NCBI GenBank assembly: GCA_041744575.1
Contig: JBGTKP010000056.1
Location: forward strand, 55,412 to 119,411
Length of the DNA stretch: 64,000 nucleotides
Direction: 5' to 3'
Source: JTS-RE37 sp041744575
GTDB taxonomy: Bacteria; Bacteroidota; Bacteroidia; Flavobacteriales; Flavobacteriaceae
This document shows, piece by piece, positions 51,977 to 60,511 of the stretch. Below the pieces are notes generated by a model that was not told where the DNA came from, searched no databases, and saw nothing but the letters and a program-made list of their open reading frames with translations. Made by a program: the position numbers and the translations under genes. The stretch's first letter is position 1, and each line of letters opens with the position of its first letter.

Positions 51977-52903
51977 ATGGGCGATTTTTTACTTATACCA
52001 ATCATTTTTTTCGGGATTATCATTCTCTTTTCCTCCTTGTTTACTGTAAAACAGCAAACAGCGGTGATCATTGAACGCTTCGGTAAATTTAATAGCATAC
52101 GGCACTCAGGATTACAAATTAAGATCCCTCTGATTGATCGGATCGCAGCCCGGCTGGGCCTCAAAATACAGCAACTGGATGTCATTGTGGAAACTAAAAC
52201 AAGGGATGACGTCTTTGTAAAGTTGAAGGTGTCGGTTCAGTATGTCGTTATTCGGGAAAAAGTATATGAGGCATTTTATAAACTGGAGTATCCGCATGAC
52301 CAGATCACTTCCTATGTTTTCGACGTGGTGCGGGCTGAAGTCCCTAAAATGAAGTTGGATGATGTCTTCGTGAAAAAAGATGATATTGCCATTGCCGTCA
52401 AATCAGAGTTGCAGGAAGCCATGCTTGATTATGGCTACGACATTATAAAAACCCTTGTGACCGACATTGATCCTGATACCCAGGTAAAGGCAGCCATGAA
52501 CCGGATAAATGCCTCTGAACGGGAAAAAATAGCTGCCCAGTTTGAAGGAGATGCCGCGCGGATTCTTATTGTAGAAAAGGCCAAGGCCGAGGCTGAAAGT
52601 AAGCGCCTGCAAGGTCAGGGTATTGCCGACCAGCGAAGGGAAATTGCCCGCGGCCTTGAAGAATCGGTTGAGGTACTGAACAAAGTGGGCATCAATTCTC
52701 AGGAAGCATCGGCCCTCATTGTCGTAACCCAGCATTATGACACCTTACAGTCCATCGGGGAACATACCAATGCAAATCTGATATTATTGCCAAACTCACC
52801 TCAGGCGGGGAGTGATATGCTGAATAATATGGTTGCATCCTTCACCGCCAGCAATATGATTGGGGAATCTATGAAGAAGAAGAATACGCCTAATACAAAA
52901 TAG
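51977..52903 (+). CDS. SPFH/Band 7 domain protein (stomatin-like)
   Basis: A 308-residue protein. It has one N-terminal membrane helix (about residues 3-22), then the SPFH domain (about residues 25-190; TVKQQTAVIIERFGKF, GLQIKIPLIDRI). A Glu/Ala/Lys-rich coiled coil follows, with QFEGDAARILIVEKAKAEAESK, ending in an Asn/Ser-rich tail. It resembles stomatin/HflK-like membrane organising proteins. No partner NfeD gene is adjacent. A strong terminator follows the stop codon, so it is probably transcribed alone. Confidence 0.92.
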   Translation: MGDFLLIPIIFFGIIILFSSLFTVKQQTAVIIERFGKFNSIRHSGLQIKIPLIDRIAARLGLKIQQLDVIVETKTRDDVFVKLKVSVQYVVIREKVYEAFYKLEYPHDQITSYVFDVVRAEVPKMKLDDVFVKKDDIAIAVKSELQEAMLDYGYDIIKTLVTDIDPDTQVKAAMNRINASEREKIAAQFEGDAARILIVEKAKAEAESKRLQGQGIADQRREIARGLEESVEVLNKVGINSQEASALIVVTQHYDTLQSIGEHTNANLILLPNSPQAGSDMLNNMVASFTASNMIGESMKKKNTPNTK

Positions 52904-52935
52904 CAGCCCCTTACAGACAGGTAGTAAAATGAAAG

Positions 52936-52965
52936 AACCCCGCTGGGATGCCAGTCGGGGTTTCT
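52936..52965 (+). terminator. Rho-independent terminator after the SPFH gene
   Basis: AACCCCG pairs with CGGGGTT, with an inner CTGG/CCAG extension and GATG loop, followed by a T-rich stretch. It lies 32 bases after the SPFH stop codon and could also serve the convergent operon on the minus strand. Confidence 0.8.
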
Positions 52966-52983
52966 ATTTTCTTCAATCGGGAC

Positions 52984-53199
52984 TCAGGTAATTTTCTTAA
53001 AGAGCTTTTTCGCTATGAGTGTAAGCAACAATTTTTGAATGATGCCTCCAAAGCCGCCCAGTAAATTAGTAGGATAGAGGCTCTGCTTTGTGTTCTTGAG
53101 ATTCAGTTTCAGATTTTCAAGTTCCACTTCCTGTTGTAGCTTTAGTATTCTTAAGTCCATATCTATTTCGGCAAAGGAAGAATATCGCTTAGGAGTCAT
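52984..53199 (-). CDS. Small DUF6327 family protein
   Basis: A 71-residue protein, MTPKRYSSFAEIDMDLRILK at the start, with a helical middle (EVELENLKLNLKNTK) and a hydrophobic Gly/Leu-rich end (about residues 47-64) that could be a membrane segment. I recognise it as DUF6327, a Bacteroidota family of unknown function. It is last of a three-gene unit with YtxH and holin-like proteins, overlapping the upstream gene by four bases. Confidence 0.8.
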   Translation of the reverse strand: MTPKRYSSFAEIDMDLRILKLQQEVELENLKLNLKNTKQSLYPTNLLGGFGGIIQKLLLTLIAKKLFKKIT

Positions 53200-53546
53200 A
53201 GTTCATCAAAATAAAAGTCAGAAAATTTCGCCAATATAGGCTTGTTTAACTTTTGTCTGAGTAAGTAAAGTACAATCCCTACCAACAGGTAGAATAAACC
53301 AATGATCAGGAAGCCATAGAAAAGGTTTCCAATAAGAATTCCCAGACCATACGCTGCCGCAAAAGAGAGGAAAAGCAAAGTGAGAAGGGCCACGGTACCA
53401 ATAAGAAGCACCTTTGTAAAAGCAGCAACCCCCTGCATGATAAACTTAAAAGCCCTCAACTTATAATATTCCCTGCTACTGTCAAGGTAAGAGCGAACAC
53501 TGGCATCGGCCTCAGACAAATGGTCCTTTAATTCATCAAAAGCCAT
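53196..53546 (-). CDS. Phage holin family 3_6-like membrane protein (DUF1469 type)
   Basis: A 116-residue protein. A charged N-terminal helix is followed by two long membrane segments (about residues 44-68 and 72-95) and a short basic C-terminus. This topology is typical of the phage_holin_3_6/YqjE-like family, which in chromosomes accompanies YtxH/DUF883 envelope-stress proteins rather than phages. It overlaps DUF6327 downstream by four bases and follows the YtxH gene after three bases. Confidence 0.82.
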   Translation of the reverse strand: MAFDELKDHLSEADASVRSYLDSSREYYKLRAFKFIMQGVAAFTKVLLIGTVALLTLLFLSFAAAYGLGILIGNLFYGFLIIGLFYLLVGIVLYLLRQKLNKPILAKFSDFYFDEL

Positions 53547-53549
53547 AGG

Positions 53550-53879
53550 TTACTTTTGAAATTCAGCATTCTTCTTTTTCAGATCGGCGAGCTTTCTTTC
53601 GAGGGTGGCAATGATATCATCTGCTTTATAACTCATATTGGAAATCGTATCTTCCAGTTTTCGTTCGAAATCCGCCTTTTTAGCGTCGGCCGTTTTAACC
53701 AGTTGATCCGTAGCACTTGAAATACGGGCCGAAATATCGTCCCTGGCATGCAGTGCCTTATCTTTGATCCTTTTCCTGGTTTTATCCCCCTTATCCGGAG
53801 CATAGAGAATCCCTATTCCTGCTCCAATGGCTGCACCGGTAAGGAGCGCCAGCAATACACTTCCACTATCTTTTGACAT
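53550..53879 (-). CDS. YtxH domain-containing protein
   Basis: A 109-residue protein. A hydrophobic Gly/Ala-rich N-terminus (VLLALLTGAAIGAGIGILYAP, shown in part) has the YAPDKG motif of YtxH proteins and is followed by a long charged helix (about residues 30-105) with heptad-like Ala/Ile/Lys pattern. YtxH proteins are often induced by stress and sit at the membrane. It is first of the YtxH, holin-like, DUF6327 unit. Confidence 0.88.
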   Translation of the reverse strand: MSKDSGSVLLALLTGAAIGAGIGILYAPDKGDKTRKRIKDKALHARDDISARISSATDQLVKTADAKKADFERKLEDTISNMSYKADDIIATLERKLADLKKKNAEFQK

Positions 53880-54169
53880 AATTTTTAATATTTAGGTTAA
53901 TAAAAACTTTAAGCTCTAAGTATACTTCTTTTTCCGGTCGACCGCTGTTAAGACTTGGTTAATATCTCCAGGCCACGCCAATTAAGAGGCTGACATTCTT
54001 AGGGTAACAGCCAACCGATGGTGCAAATTTAAAACTCAATAGCCGTCCATATGAACTCGATCAAATTTAATTTAATTCGGATCACAAGGTCACAATCCCA
54101 TTAATCGCACTTATAAAGACCACACAGGCGAGTATAAAGGCCTTCGTCACAATATGCCTTCCGGTATAA

Positions 54170-55855
54170 TTAATTGTCCTCACTCATTTTCTCCCATGTA
54201 TCCCGCAGGGGAACCGTTCTGTTGAATACAGGATTTTCCTGCTGACTGTCGGGATCCATACAAAAATATCCCAGCCTCTGAAACTGCACAATGTCGCCCG
54301 CAACCATGGTGGAAATATAGGGTTCAGCATGTCCCACAGTTACCTTTATGGATTCAGGGTTGAAATAATCCATAAAATCACGATCCTTATAGGCGTCCGG
54401 AGTGGCATCCGTAAATAAGCGATCATACAACCTCACTTCTACCTGAGCGGCGTGGTTGATAGAAACCCAGTGCAGCGTACCTTTCACCTTTCTGAGGCTC
54501 TCCATAGATCCACTACCGCTGCGGCTATTCGGATCGTAGGTGCATTGAATTTCTTCAATATTCCCATCGGTATCTTTTATAATTGTTTCAGCCTTAATGA
54601 TATAACCATTCTTTAGTCGTACCTCACCTCCCGGCCTTAACCTGAAATATTTACGATTCGCCTCCTCCCTGAAATCCTCAGCTTCTATATACAGTTCCCG
54701 GGAAAATGGAACCAATCGCGATCCGGCATTTTCATCCTCAGGATTGTTTTCCGCCTCAAGCCATTCCTCTTTTCCGGCAGGATAATTCGTAATAACCAGC
54801 CTTACCGGATCAAGTACGACCATTACTCTGGGAGCCATTTTATTCAGATGTTCGCGGACATGGAATTCCAGCAACGCCATATCCACCACATTTTCCCTCT
54901 TTGCTATTCCGATGGTTTCCGCAAAATTCCGGATGGACAAGGGGGTATATCCCCGTCGGCGCATACCGGAAATTGTAGGCATCCTTGGGTCATCCCATCC
55001 GGACACCACCTCATCTTCAACCAGCTGAAGCAATTTTCTTTTACTCACGATGGTATGACTGAGATTTCTTCGGGCAAATTCCCTTTGTTTTGGCCGGACC
55101 TTCCCCGGCTCATAGATCTGATCCAGAAACCAGTCATAGAGCTCCCTGTGGGAGGCGAATTCCAGCGTACACAATGAATGGGTTACCTGTTCAATGTAGT
55201 CGCTTTGACCGTGCGCCCAATCATACATCGGGTAAATACACCAATCAGTATTTGTTCGGTGATGTGCACGATTCAGGATGCGGTACATGATGGGATCCCG
55301 CATCAGCATATTGGCGGCAGACATATCAATTTTGGCGCGTAGCACATGAGAACCTTCTTCATACTCTCCGTTCTTCATCCCTTCAAACAATTCCATATTC
55401 TCCTGAACCGACCTGCTCCTGAAAGGGCTGGGCCGACCAGGTTCGGTTGGCGTACCCTTCTGTTCCGCCATAGCTTCCGATGTCTGGCTATCCACATAGG
55501 CCTTGCCGCTTTTAATGAAGTCCACCGCCCAGCCATGGAGCTCTTCAAAATAATCAGACGCATAGCACTCGTTATCCCATTGATATCCAAGCCATTCCAC
55601 ATCACTTTTAATAGCCTGCACATATTCCTCCTCTTCCCGTGCCGGATTGGTGTCATCAAAGCGAAGATTTACCGGCGCGTCATATCGTTCTCCCAGACCA
55701 AAATTCAGACAAATAGAACTGGCATGACCAATATGCAAATAACCATTGGGTTCAGGAGGAAACCTAAACCGCAAAATCTTCTGGGAAACGCCTGAATTCA
55801 GATCTTCTTCGACAATGTGTTCTATAAAGTTCAGCGCCCTGCTCACGTCATTCAT
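54170..55855 (-). CDS. glnS: Glutaminyl-tRNA synthetase
   Basis: A 561-residue class I synthetase. The HIGH motif lies in FPPEPNGYLHIGHASSICL, the KMSKS-like motif is IVSKRKLLQL, and GWDDPRMPTISGMRRRG follows, specific to GlnRS. Its C-terminal beta-barrel anticodon-binding domains (from about residue 340) are complete. It charges tRNA-Gln with glutamine directly. It is transcribed toward the YtxH unit, with a 290-base gap that contains no recognised gene. Confidence 0.96.
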   Translation of the reverse strand: MNDVSRALNFIEHIVEEDLNSGVSQKILRFRFPPEPNGYLHIGHASSICLNFGLGERYDAPVNLRFDDTNPAREEEEYVQAIKSDVEWLGYQWDNECYASDYFEELHGWAVDFIKSGKAYVDSQTSEAMAEQKGTPTEPGRPSPFRSRSVQENMELFEGMKNGEYEEGSHVLRAKIDMSAANMLMRDPIMYRILNRAHHRTNTDWCIYPMYDWAHGQSDYIEQVTHSLCTLEFASHRELYDWFLDQIYEPGKVRPKQREFARRNLSHTIVSKRKLLQLVEDEVVSGWDDPRMPTISGMRRRGYTPLSIRNFAETIGIAKRENVVDMALLEFHVREHLNKMAPRVMVVLDPVRLVITNYPAGKEEWLEAENNPEDENAGSRLVPFSRELYIEAEDFREEANRKYFRLRPGGEVRLKNGYIIKAETIIKDTDGNIEEIQCTYDPNSRSGSGSMESLRKVKGTLHWVSINHAAQVEVRLYDRLFTDATPDAYKDRDFMDYFNPESIKVTVGHAEPYISTMVAGDIVQFQRLGYFCMDPDSQQENPVFNRTVPLRDTWEKMSEDN

Positions 55856-56138
55856 CGCATGTATTTTGAAGGTGCTAATGTACTAAAATCACCTGTAATA
55901 GAGCCCTATAAATGGCCATCCATACAAATACAGGTATTTCACAACAGTTTTATTCAGCGCTACAACAATAAATTCCGCACGCGGGAATATTGCTCCATCT
56001 TTGTCCAGTAATCTATAGTTCCCGGAAAGTGACCGCATTTATTGCAGATCGGGGCGCGGAATCTGCCGGGAAACGAATAATGCCATAACCCAAATCCACC
56101 GAACTGCCCTTTGTGGTTCGCCTAAACTACACCTACTT

Positions 56139-58409
56139 ATGAAACCAAATCTACCCTTCATTTTTACGAAATTGATCGTGGTCTGGATGCTGTTGGGATC
56201 TGTAGCCATCCATAGTCAGGTACTGAACGCACCCACCCCAGCTCCCAATCAGACACCCCCTGCCGGGTCAACTCCATGGGATAAGGCCTGCGCCTCTTCA
56301 GCTTACAATGACTACTGGGTACAATTTAAATGGAATCCCCCCCTTGTAAACAGTTCAAACGAGTTTATCCTGGAGTTATCAAATGCCAATGGCAGTTTTG
56401 CTTCGGCCACAGAATTGGCCAGGGACGGTTCAAAGAATACGACTTTTGACTTCTTCTTTCAGTTCACACTGCCCACGAATACCCGGGGTCAGGGCTATAA
56501 AATGAGGGTGCGCAGCACCAGTCCGGCCAAAACAGGAGCCGCTTCAGCAGCCTATCCAATGTATTACAGGGACTTTGACGATGCCATCCTTATTAGTCCA
56601 AATGGCAATGGAACCATCCCAACAGGAGGGTCCATTGAAATTTGTAACGGCAACAGTGTCAGCCTTGCACCTCACAACATACCCAATGCCGGCAGCTATC
56701 AGTACAACTGGTATAGAAGCTCGAGTCTTATAGCAGGAGCGCATAGCGAGACCCTTGAGGTTACCGCACCCGGAATGTACCAGGTCGAAATAGATTATGG
56801 CGATTGTTCTACCGCTGGTGGAGGCACGCTCTCTAACGTGATTGATGTTACCACAGGAAGCAGTCTGGGCATTGCCGTAAATCCTCCGGCCAAAACCGCA
56901 CTTTGCAGTGGTGAGGTTCAAAATCTTGTTGCAAATATTACCGGTCAGGGACTTATGTATACTTGGTACAAAAACGGAACAGCACTTACAACGCCCACTC
57001 TGAATGCAGATACATTCACTGTGGACGCATCCATCCCCGGTTTTGAAGGAGGCTACCAGGTCGAGATAGACGGACCGGGCACCTGTCTGGAAAGGTCATC
57101 CGCAGTAACCATTACCAATGCCGGTAACTTCACGGTGACCCGTATAAATGTGCCGGATGTTATCGTACTGCCAGGACAGGACGCAACTTTAAGCATCACC
57201 ACTTCGGCCACGGCTCCCTCAATTCAATGGTACAAGAACAATGCACCCATCCCCGGAGCAACTTCCAATTCTCTCTCTATTGACGATACAGGTGCAGGCA
57301 GCTATTTTGCCAGAGTTTCGCTTAGTACAGGACCTTGTTCCTCTACATCGATAGACTCAGAAAAAACAACGGTAGTCCTTCCGGCCTCATTCCAGATTAC
57401 CATTGGTTACGGTTCCGCTTACAGCGATTGCGGGAATACGAGTATTGTATTGGAGGTGGCATCTATCCAGGCCGTGGACGGAACGGGTAAATTATCCAAC
57501 GTCACAGAAGACCTTAAGTCGGCCTTTTCCTATCAATGGAAAAAGAATGGCACTCCCGTTGCTGGCGCCACGTCTTTCAACCTGAGTCTTACGTCGATTT
57601 CCGAGAATGGAGATTATGACCTAACTGCAAATCTAGGCAGCTATAATCCTGGTTCTGAAATTTTGCCGGTTAAATTGTTGGTCAATGAATCGCTTCTTAT
57701 CAGCAGTACAAGTCTGGTGAGCTGCGGTCCGTCTGAAAATATAACCATCAGCACGCAAACAGCCTTAACGGGAGAAAGCTACAAATGGTACAGAAACGGA
57801 TCTGAAATGAATGTGCCGGGAGCCTCGCTTTCTGTGTCAGCTCCTGGTAAATACCTTTTGGTACTAAACAGGAACGGATGTCCGCTGTCTTCCAATGAAA
57901 TTGACATACAGCCACTGGACGAGAACCTGATAACCCTCAGTCCCTCAGATACGATCATTTTCCCTGAGGGAACATCCAGAACTGTTTCAGCCAGTGGAGG
58001 AGAATCCTACCGATGGTATGATATAAACAATACAGAAATGAGTAGCACCGCTTCGGCGACTTTCACTGAAGAAGGTACCTACATTCTGGTCGCCACCCTG
58101 GGGAATTGCGAAGTCTCACGCGAAATCACGGTTTCGTATCTGGATACCTTCAAGGTGCCTAATGTCATTACCGTGAATGGAGATGGCGTAAATGATCAGT
58201 GGATCATCCCAAATTCATTTTCCAATCAGAGTGATGTAAATGTCATTATATACAATGATAACGGCGTGGAGGTATTGAACGAATATGATTATAAGAATAA
58301 CTGGCCACAATCAACAGCCGCCTTTTCAAAACAAAACATGGTATTCTTTTATAAGATAAAGAATAGTAGCGAAGTCTTGAAACAGGGAACCATTACGGTA
58401 ATACGCTAA
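56139..58409 (+). CDS. Ig-like repeat protein with T9SS type B sorting domain
   Basis: A 756-residue secreted protein. The signal peptide spans MKPNLPFIFTKLIV to about residue 27 (cleavage near IHSQ). An N-terminal domain may be fibronectin/PKD-like. Several Ig/PKD-like repeats follow with the recurring pattern WYKNG...TLSV and SGSYQV (for example at about residues 190, 270, 365, 465 and 550). The C-terminal domain (about residues 670-756) is the gliding-motility-associated type B sorting signal, with PNVITVNGDGVNDQWIIPN and a VFFYKI segment. It is likely exported by T9SS and attached with the PorP/SprF protein encoded eight bases downstream. Confidence 0.85.
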   Translation: MKPNLPFIFTKLIVVWMLLGSVAIHSQVLNAPTPAPNQTPPAGSTPWDKACASSAYNDYWVQFKWNPPLVNSSNEFILELSNANGSFASATELARDGSKNTTFDFFFQFTLPTNTRGQGYKMRVRSTSPAKTGAASAAYPMYYRDFDDAILISPNGNGTIPTGGSIEICNGNSVSLAPHNIPNAGSYQYNWYRSSSLIAGAHSETLEVTAPGMYQVEIDYGDCSTAGGGTLSNVIDVTTGSSLGIAVNPPAKTALCSGEVQNLVANITGQGLMYTWYKNGTALTTPTLNADTFTVDASIPGFEGGYQVEIDGPGTCLERSSAVTITNAGNFTVTRINVPDVIVLPGQDATLSITTSATAPSIQWYKNNAPIPGATSNSLSIDDTGAGSYFARVSLSTGPCSSTSIDSEKTTVVLPASFQITIGYGSAYSDCGNTSIVLEVASIQAVDGTGKLSNVTEDLKSAFSYQWKKNGTPVAGATSFNLSLTSISENGDYDLTANLGSYNPGSEILPVKLLVNESLLISSTSLVSCGPSENITISTQTALTGESYKWYRNGSEMNVPGASLSVSAPGKYLLVLNRNGCPLSSNEIDIQPLDENLITLSPSDTIIFPEGTSRTVSASGGESYRWYDINNTEMSSTASATFTEEGTYILVATLGNCEVSREITVSYLDTFKVPNVITVNGDGVNDQWIIPNSFSNQSDVNVIIYNDNGVEVLNEYDYKNNWPQSTAAFSKQNMVFFYKIKNSSEVLKQGTITVIR

Positions 58410-58417
58410 CTCCAGAA

Positions 58418-60511
58418 ATGAAACTAAGATTTGCATCCATTCTCATCCTGTTCCTTGCGCTGACGAAAGTAAGTGCACAGGAAGAGAATCCATATATTGC
58501 CTATGACGTACCGGCGCAGAACCTATTAAAGTTCAACCGCTTTTTAATCAATCCAACCTTCTCGACCGTTCGTGAAGACAAGTCATATATCAATTTATTA
58601 CATCGAAACCAATCGGTACAATTTGATGATAATAATCAAACCTATTTCCTTAGTTACAGTGGCCGGGTAAATGACCGGACTGGTTTGGGACTGAGCCTTT
58701 ACACCCAGCGTATTGGGATACTTAGTAATTACGGGGTACTGGCCAACTACGCCTACGGCCTAAAGCTAAGTGATAAAAGCAATTTCACTTTTGGTGCCAA
58801 CTTGTCTTATTACAGCAGTGGTTTTGACCAGAACAGGGCCAACCCGGTAGAAGAGGATCCCTTATTAAGTGGTTTTCAGGATAGTTCCCTGCTATCTTTT
58901 CAGCCCGGTTTTAATATCTCATACGGAGCATTTGACTTCGGTGTTTTTGCTGAAAACCTTTTCGACTATAATCTGAAGAGCAACACCTCCGTAACTGAAT
59001 TTGGAGAAAAAACCTTCTCGGGACACCTGCAATACACCTATCCCTTTGAGAATGGCGACGGTATCCTGGAGGGAGCCCGGCTGATGCCGCTGGGACGACT
59101 GCGCCTGGTACCACAAAACAATCTGGTTCTCGGGGGAAATCTCATCCTGGATTTACCGAAACTGGGATGGTTGCAGGGAGGCTATGACAGTTTCTACGGC
59201 GCCGCTGCCGGAATAGGATTTAACCTGAATAAAAGGTTGTCACTTGGATATACCATGGAAAGGGGATTATCAAGTGAGTTCGACAATTTTGGACTTACCC
59301 ATGAAGTCTCTTTTGCTTATTCCTTTACCCCTACACTTACCGAAGATCGGGTAATGTTAGAAAATACCGATGAGGATCTTGCGCAGAACGATGAGGAAAT
59401 TAAGGCCGACGAGATCGCGGAGGACACCGAAATTGAGGAACTTAGAAAACGCCTGACGGAAAACGATGCCATCCTGGCCGAACTCATGTTCCGGCAGGAT
59501 TCCATAGAAGCCAACAGACAAAAAGACCTCGAGCGGAGATTTGACATGGTGATGCGGATGGTAAGAAAAGAAACCAATGGTGAACGTCCGGATGTGGAAG
59601 AAAAGGCGCGGCAGATGTACTACATCAATAACGATAAAAGCTCTGATGCACAGAATTCTGCTTTGAAACCCACCGAAGATACCTATCCGTATAATAAAGT
59701 CGAGAAAAATGACAAGGTGGTCGGAAGCTCCATTCCAAAAGATGCTGTCGCAATTTCGAGCCCGAGGGTATCCAGGGAAGATACCGCTGTCGGATCCTCG
59801 AAGGACTCAGACTCCTTTTCGCGAGCCATTGCCCAACAGGGTGTGAAGGGGAAAAAATTCAGAAACCTGAAGGGGGTCGAGGATGGTTATTATGTTGTGG
59901 CTAACGTCTACAAAGGAACCGAATATCTCAACAAATTTATTGCCAATCTGACCGCAAAGGGATTGGAACCACAATATATCGACAATTCAGAAAACGGAAT
60001 GAGGTACGTCTATCTGGAAAGATTCGGTACCTGGCAGGAAGCCCTGGCGGCACATAAATCTAAGATGGGCGGCAAATACACTGATGATCTATGGATTATG
60101 AATGTAGAAAACCGCTATACCAATGAGGCCTATGTTGCAAATGCTGAAAAGGTGAAAGAAAGGTCGGCAGGTTACAGTACCGAGACTTTAAGGAAAAATG
60201 TCGTTGTAAATGACAAGACCACAGCAGCACAGGAAGACAGAAATTATGTAATTGAAGGTCAGGGCTCTGGGTATTATATTATTGCTAATGTTTTTGCAAG
60301 CACTTCAAACGCCAATAGATTTGTTAAACTCTTAAATGCGAAAGGTTTAAGTGCCAGCTACTTTATAAATCCGAAAAATAACTATCGGTATGTTTATTTG
60401 AAACGCCATGATACATGGAACAATGCCCTGGTGGCCTACTATTCCAGGCTGAATGACACCTATGATGATAAAATGTGGATCATGCGGGTCACCCCAAATC
60501 TCATCACCTAA
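58418..60511 (+). CDS. PorP/SprF family protein with C-terminal coiled coil and two SPOR-like modules
   Basis: A 697-residue outer-membrane protein. A signal peptide (cut near VSAQ, residue 20) is followed by a PorP/SprF beta-barrel domain to about residue 310 (LLKFNRFLINPTFS early, GLGLSLYTQRIGILSNYG). An acidic coiled-coil linker (about 310-395) leads to two SPOR-like modules at about 485-570 (GVEDGYYVVANVYKG) and 612-692 (GSGYYIIANVFAS), each ending with a DLWIMNV- or KMWIMRV-type strand. The PorP/SprF domain usually retains its partner T9SS cargo on the surface. The appended SPOR-like modules resemble that of the OmpA/PorE-like protein at 34 kb and could bind peptidoglycan. Confidence 0.85.
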   Translation: MKLRFASILILFLALTKVSAQEENPYIAYDVPAQNLLKFNRFLINPTFSTVREDKSYINLLHRNQSVQFDDNNQTYFLSYSGRVNDRTGLGLSLYTQRIGILSNYGVLANYAYGLKLSDKSNFTFGANLSYYSSGFDQNRANPVEEDPLLSGFQDSSLLSFQPGFNISYGAFDFGVFAENLFDYNLKSNTSVTEFGEKTFSGHLQYTYPFENGDGILEGARLMPLGRLRLVPQNNLVLGGNLILDLPKLGWLQGGYDSFYGAAAGIGFNLNKRLSLGYTMERGLSSEFDNFGLTHEVSFAYSFTPTLTEDRVMLENTDEDLAQNDEEIKADEIAEDTEIEELRKRLTENDAILAELMFRQDSIEANRQKDLERRFDMVMRMVRKETNGERPDVEEKARQMYYINNDKSSDAQNSALKPTEDTYPYNKVEKNDKVVGSSIPKDAVAISSPRVSREDTAVGSSKDSDSFSRAIAQQGVKGKKFRNLKGVEDGYYVVANVYKGTEYLNKFIANLTAKGLEPQYIDNSENGMRYVYLERFGTWQEALAAHKSKMGGKYTDDLWIMNVENRYTNEAYVANAEKVKERSAGYSTETLRKNVVVNDKTTAAQEDRNYVIEGQGSGYYIIANVFASTSNANRFVKLLNAKGLSASYFINPKNNYRYVYLKRHDTWNNALVAYYSRLNDTYDDKMWIMRVTPNLIT

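Noticed and set aside
53196..53546. Prophage indicated by a holin-like gene
   Set aside because: No other phage genes nearby; the YtxH-holin-DUF6327 order is a normal chromosomal arrangement in this group.
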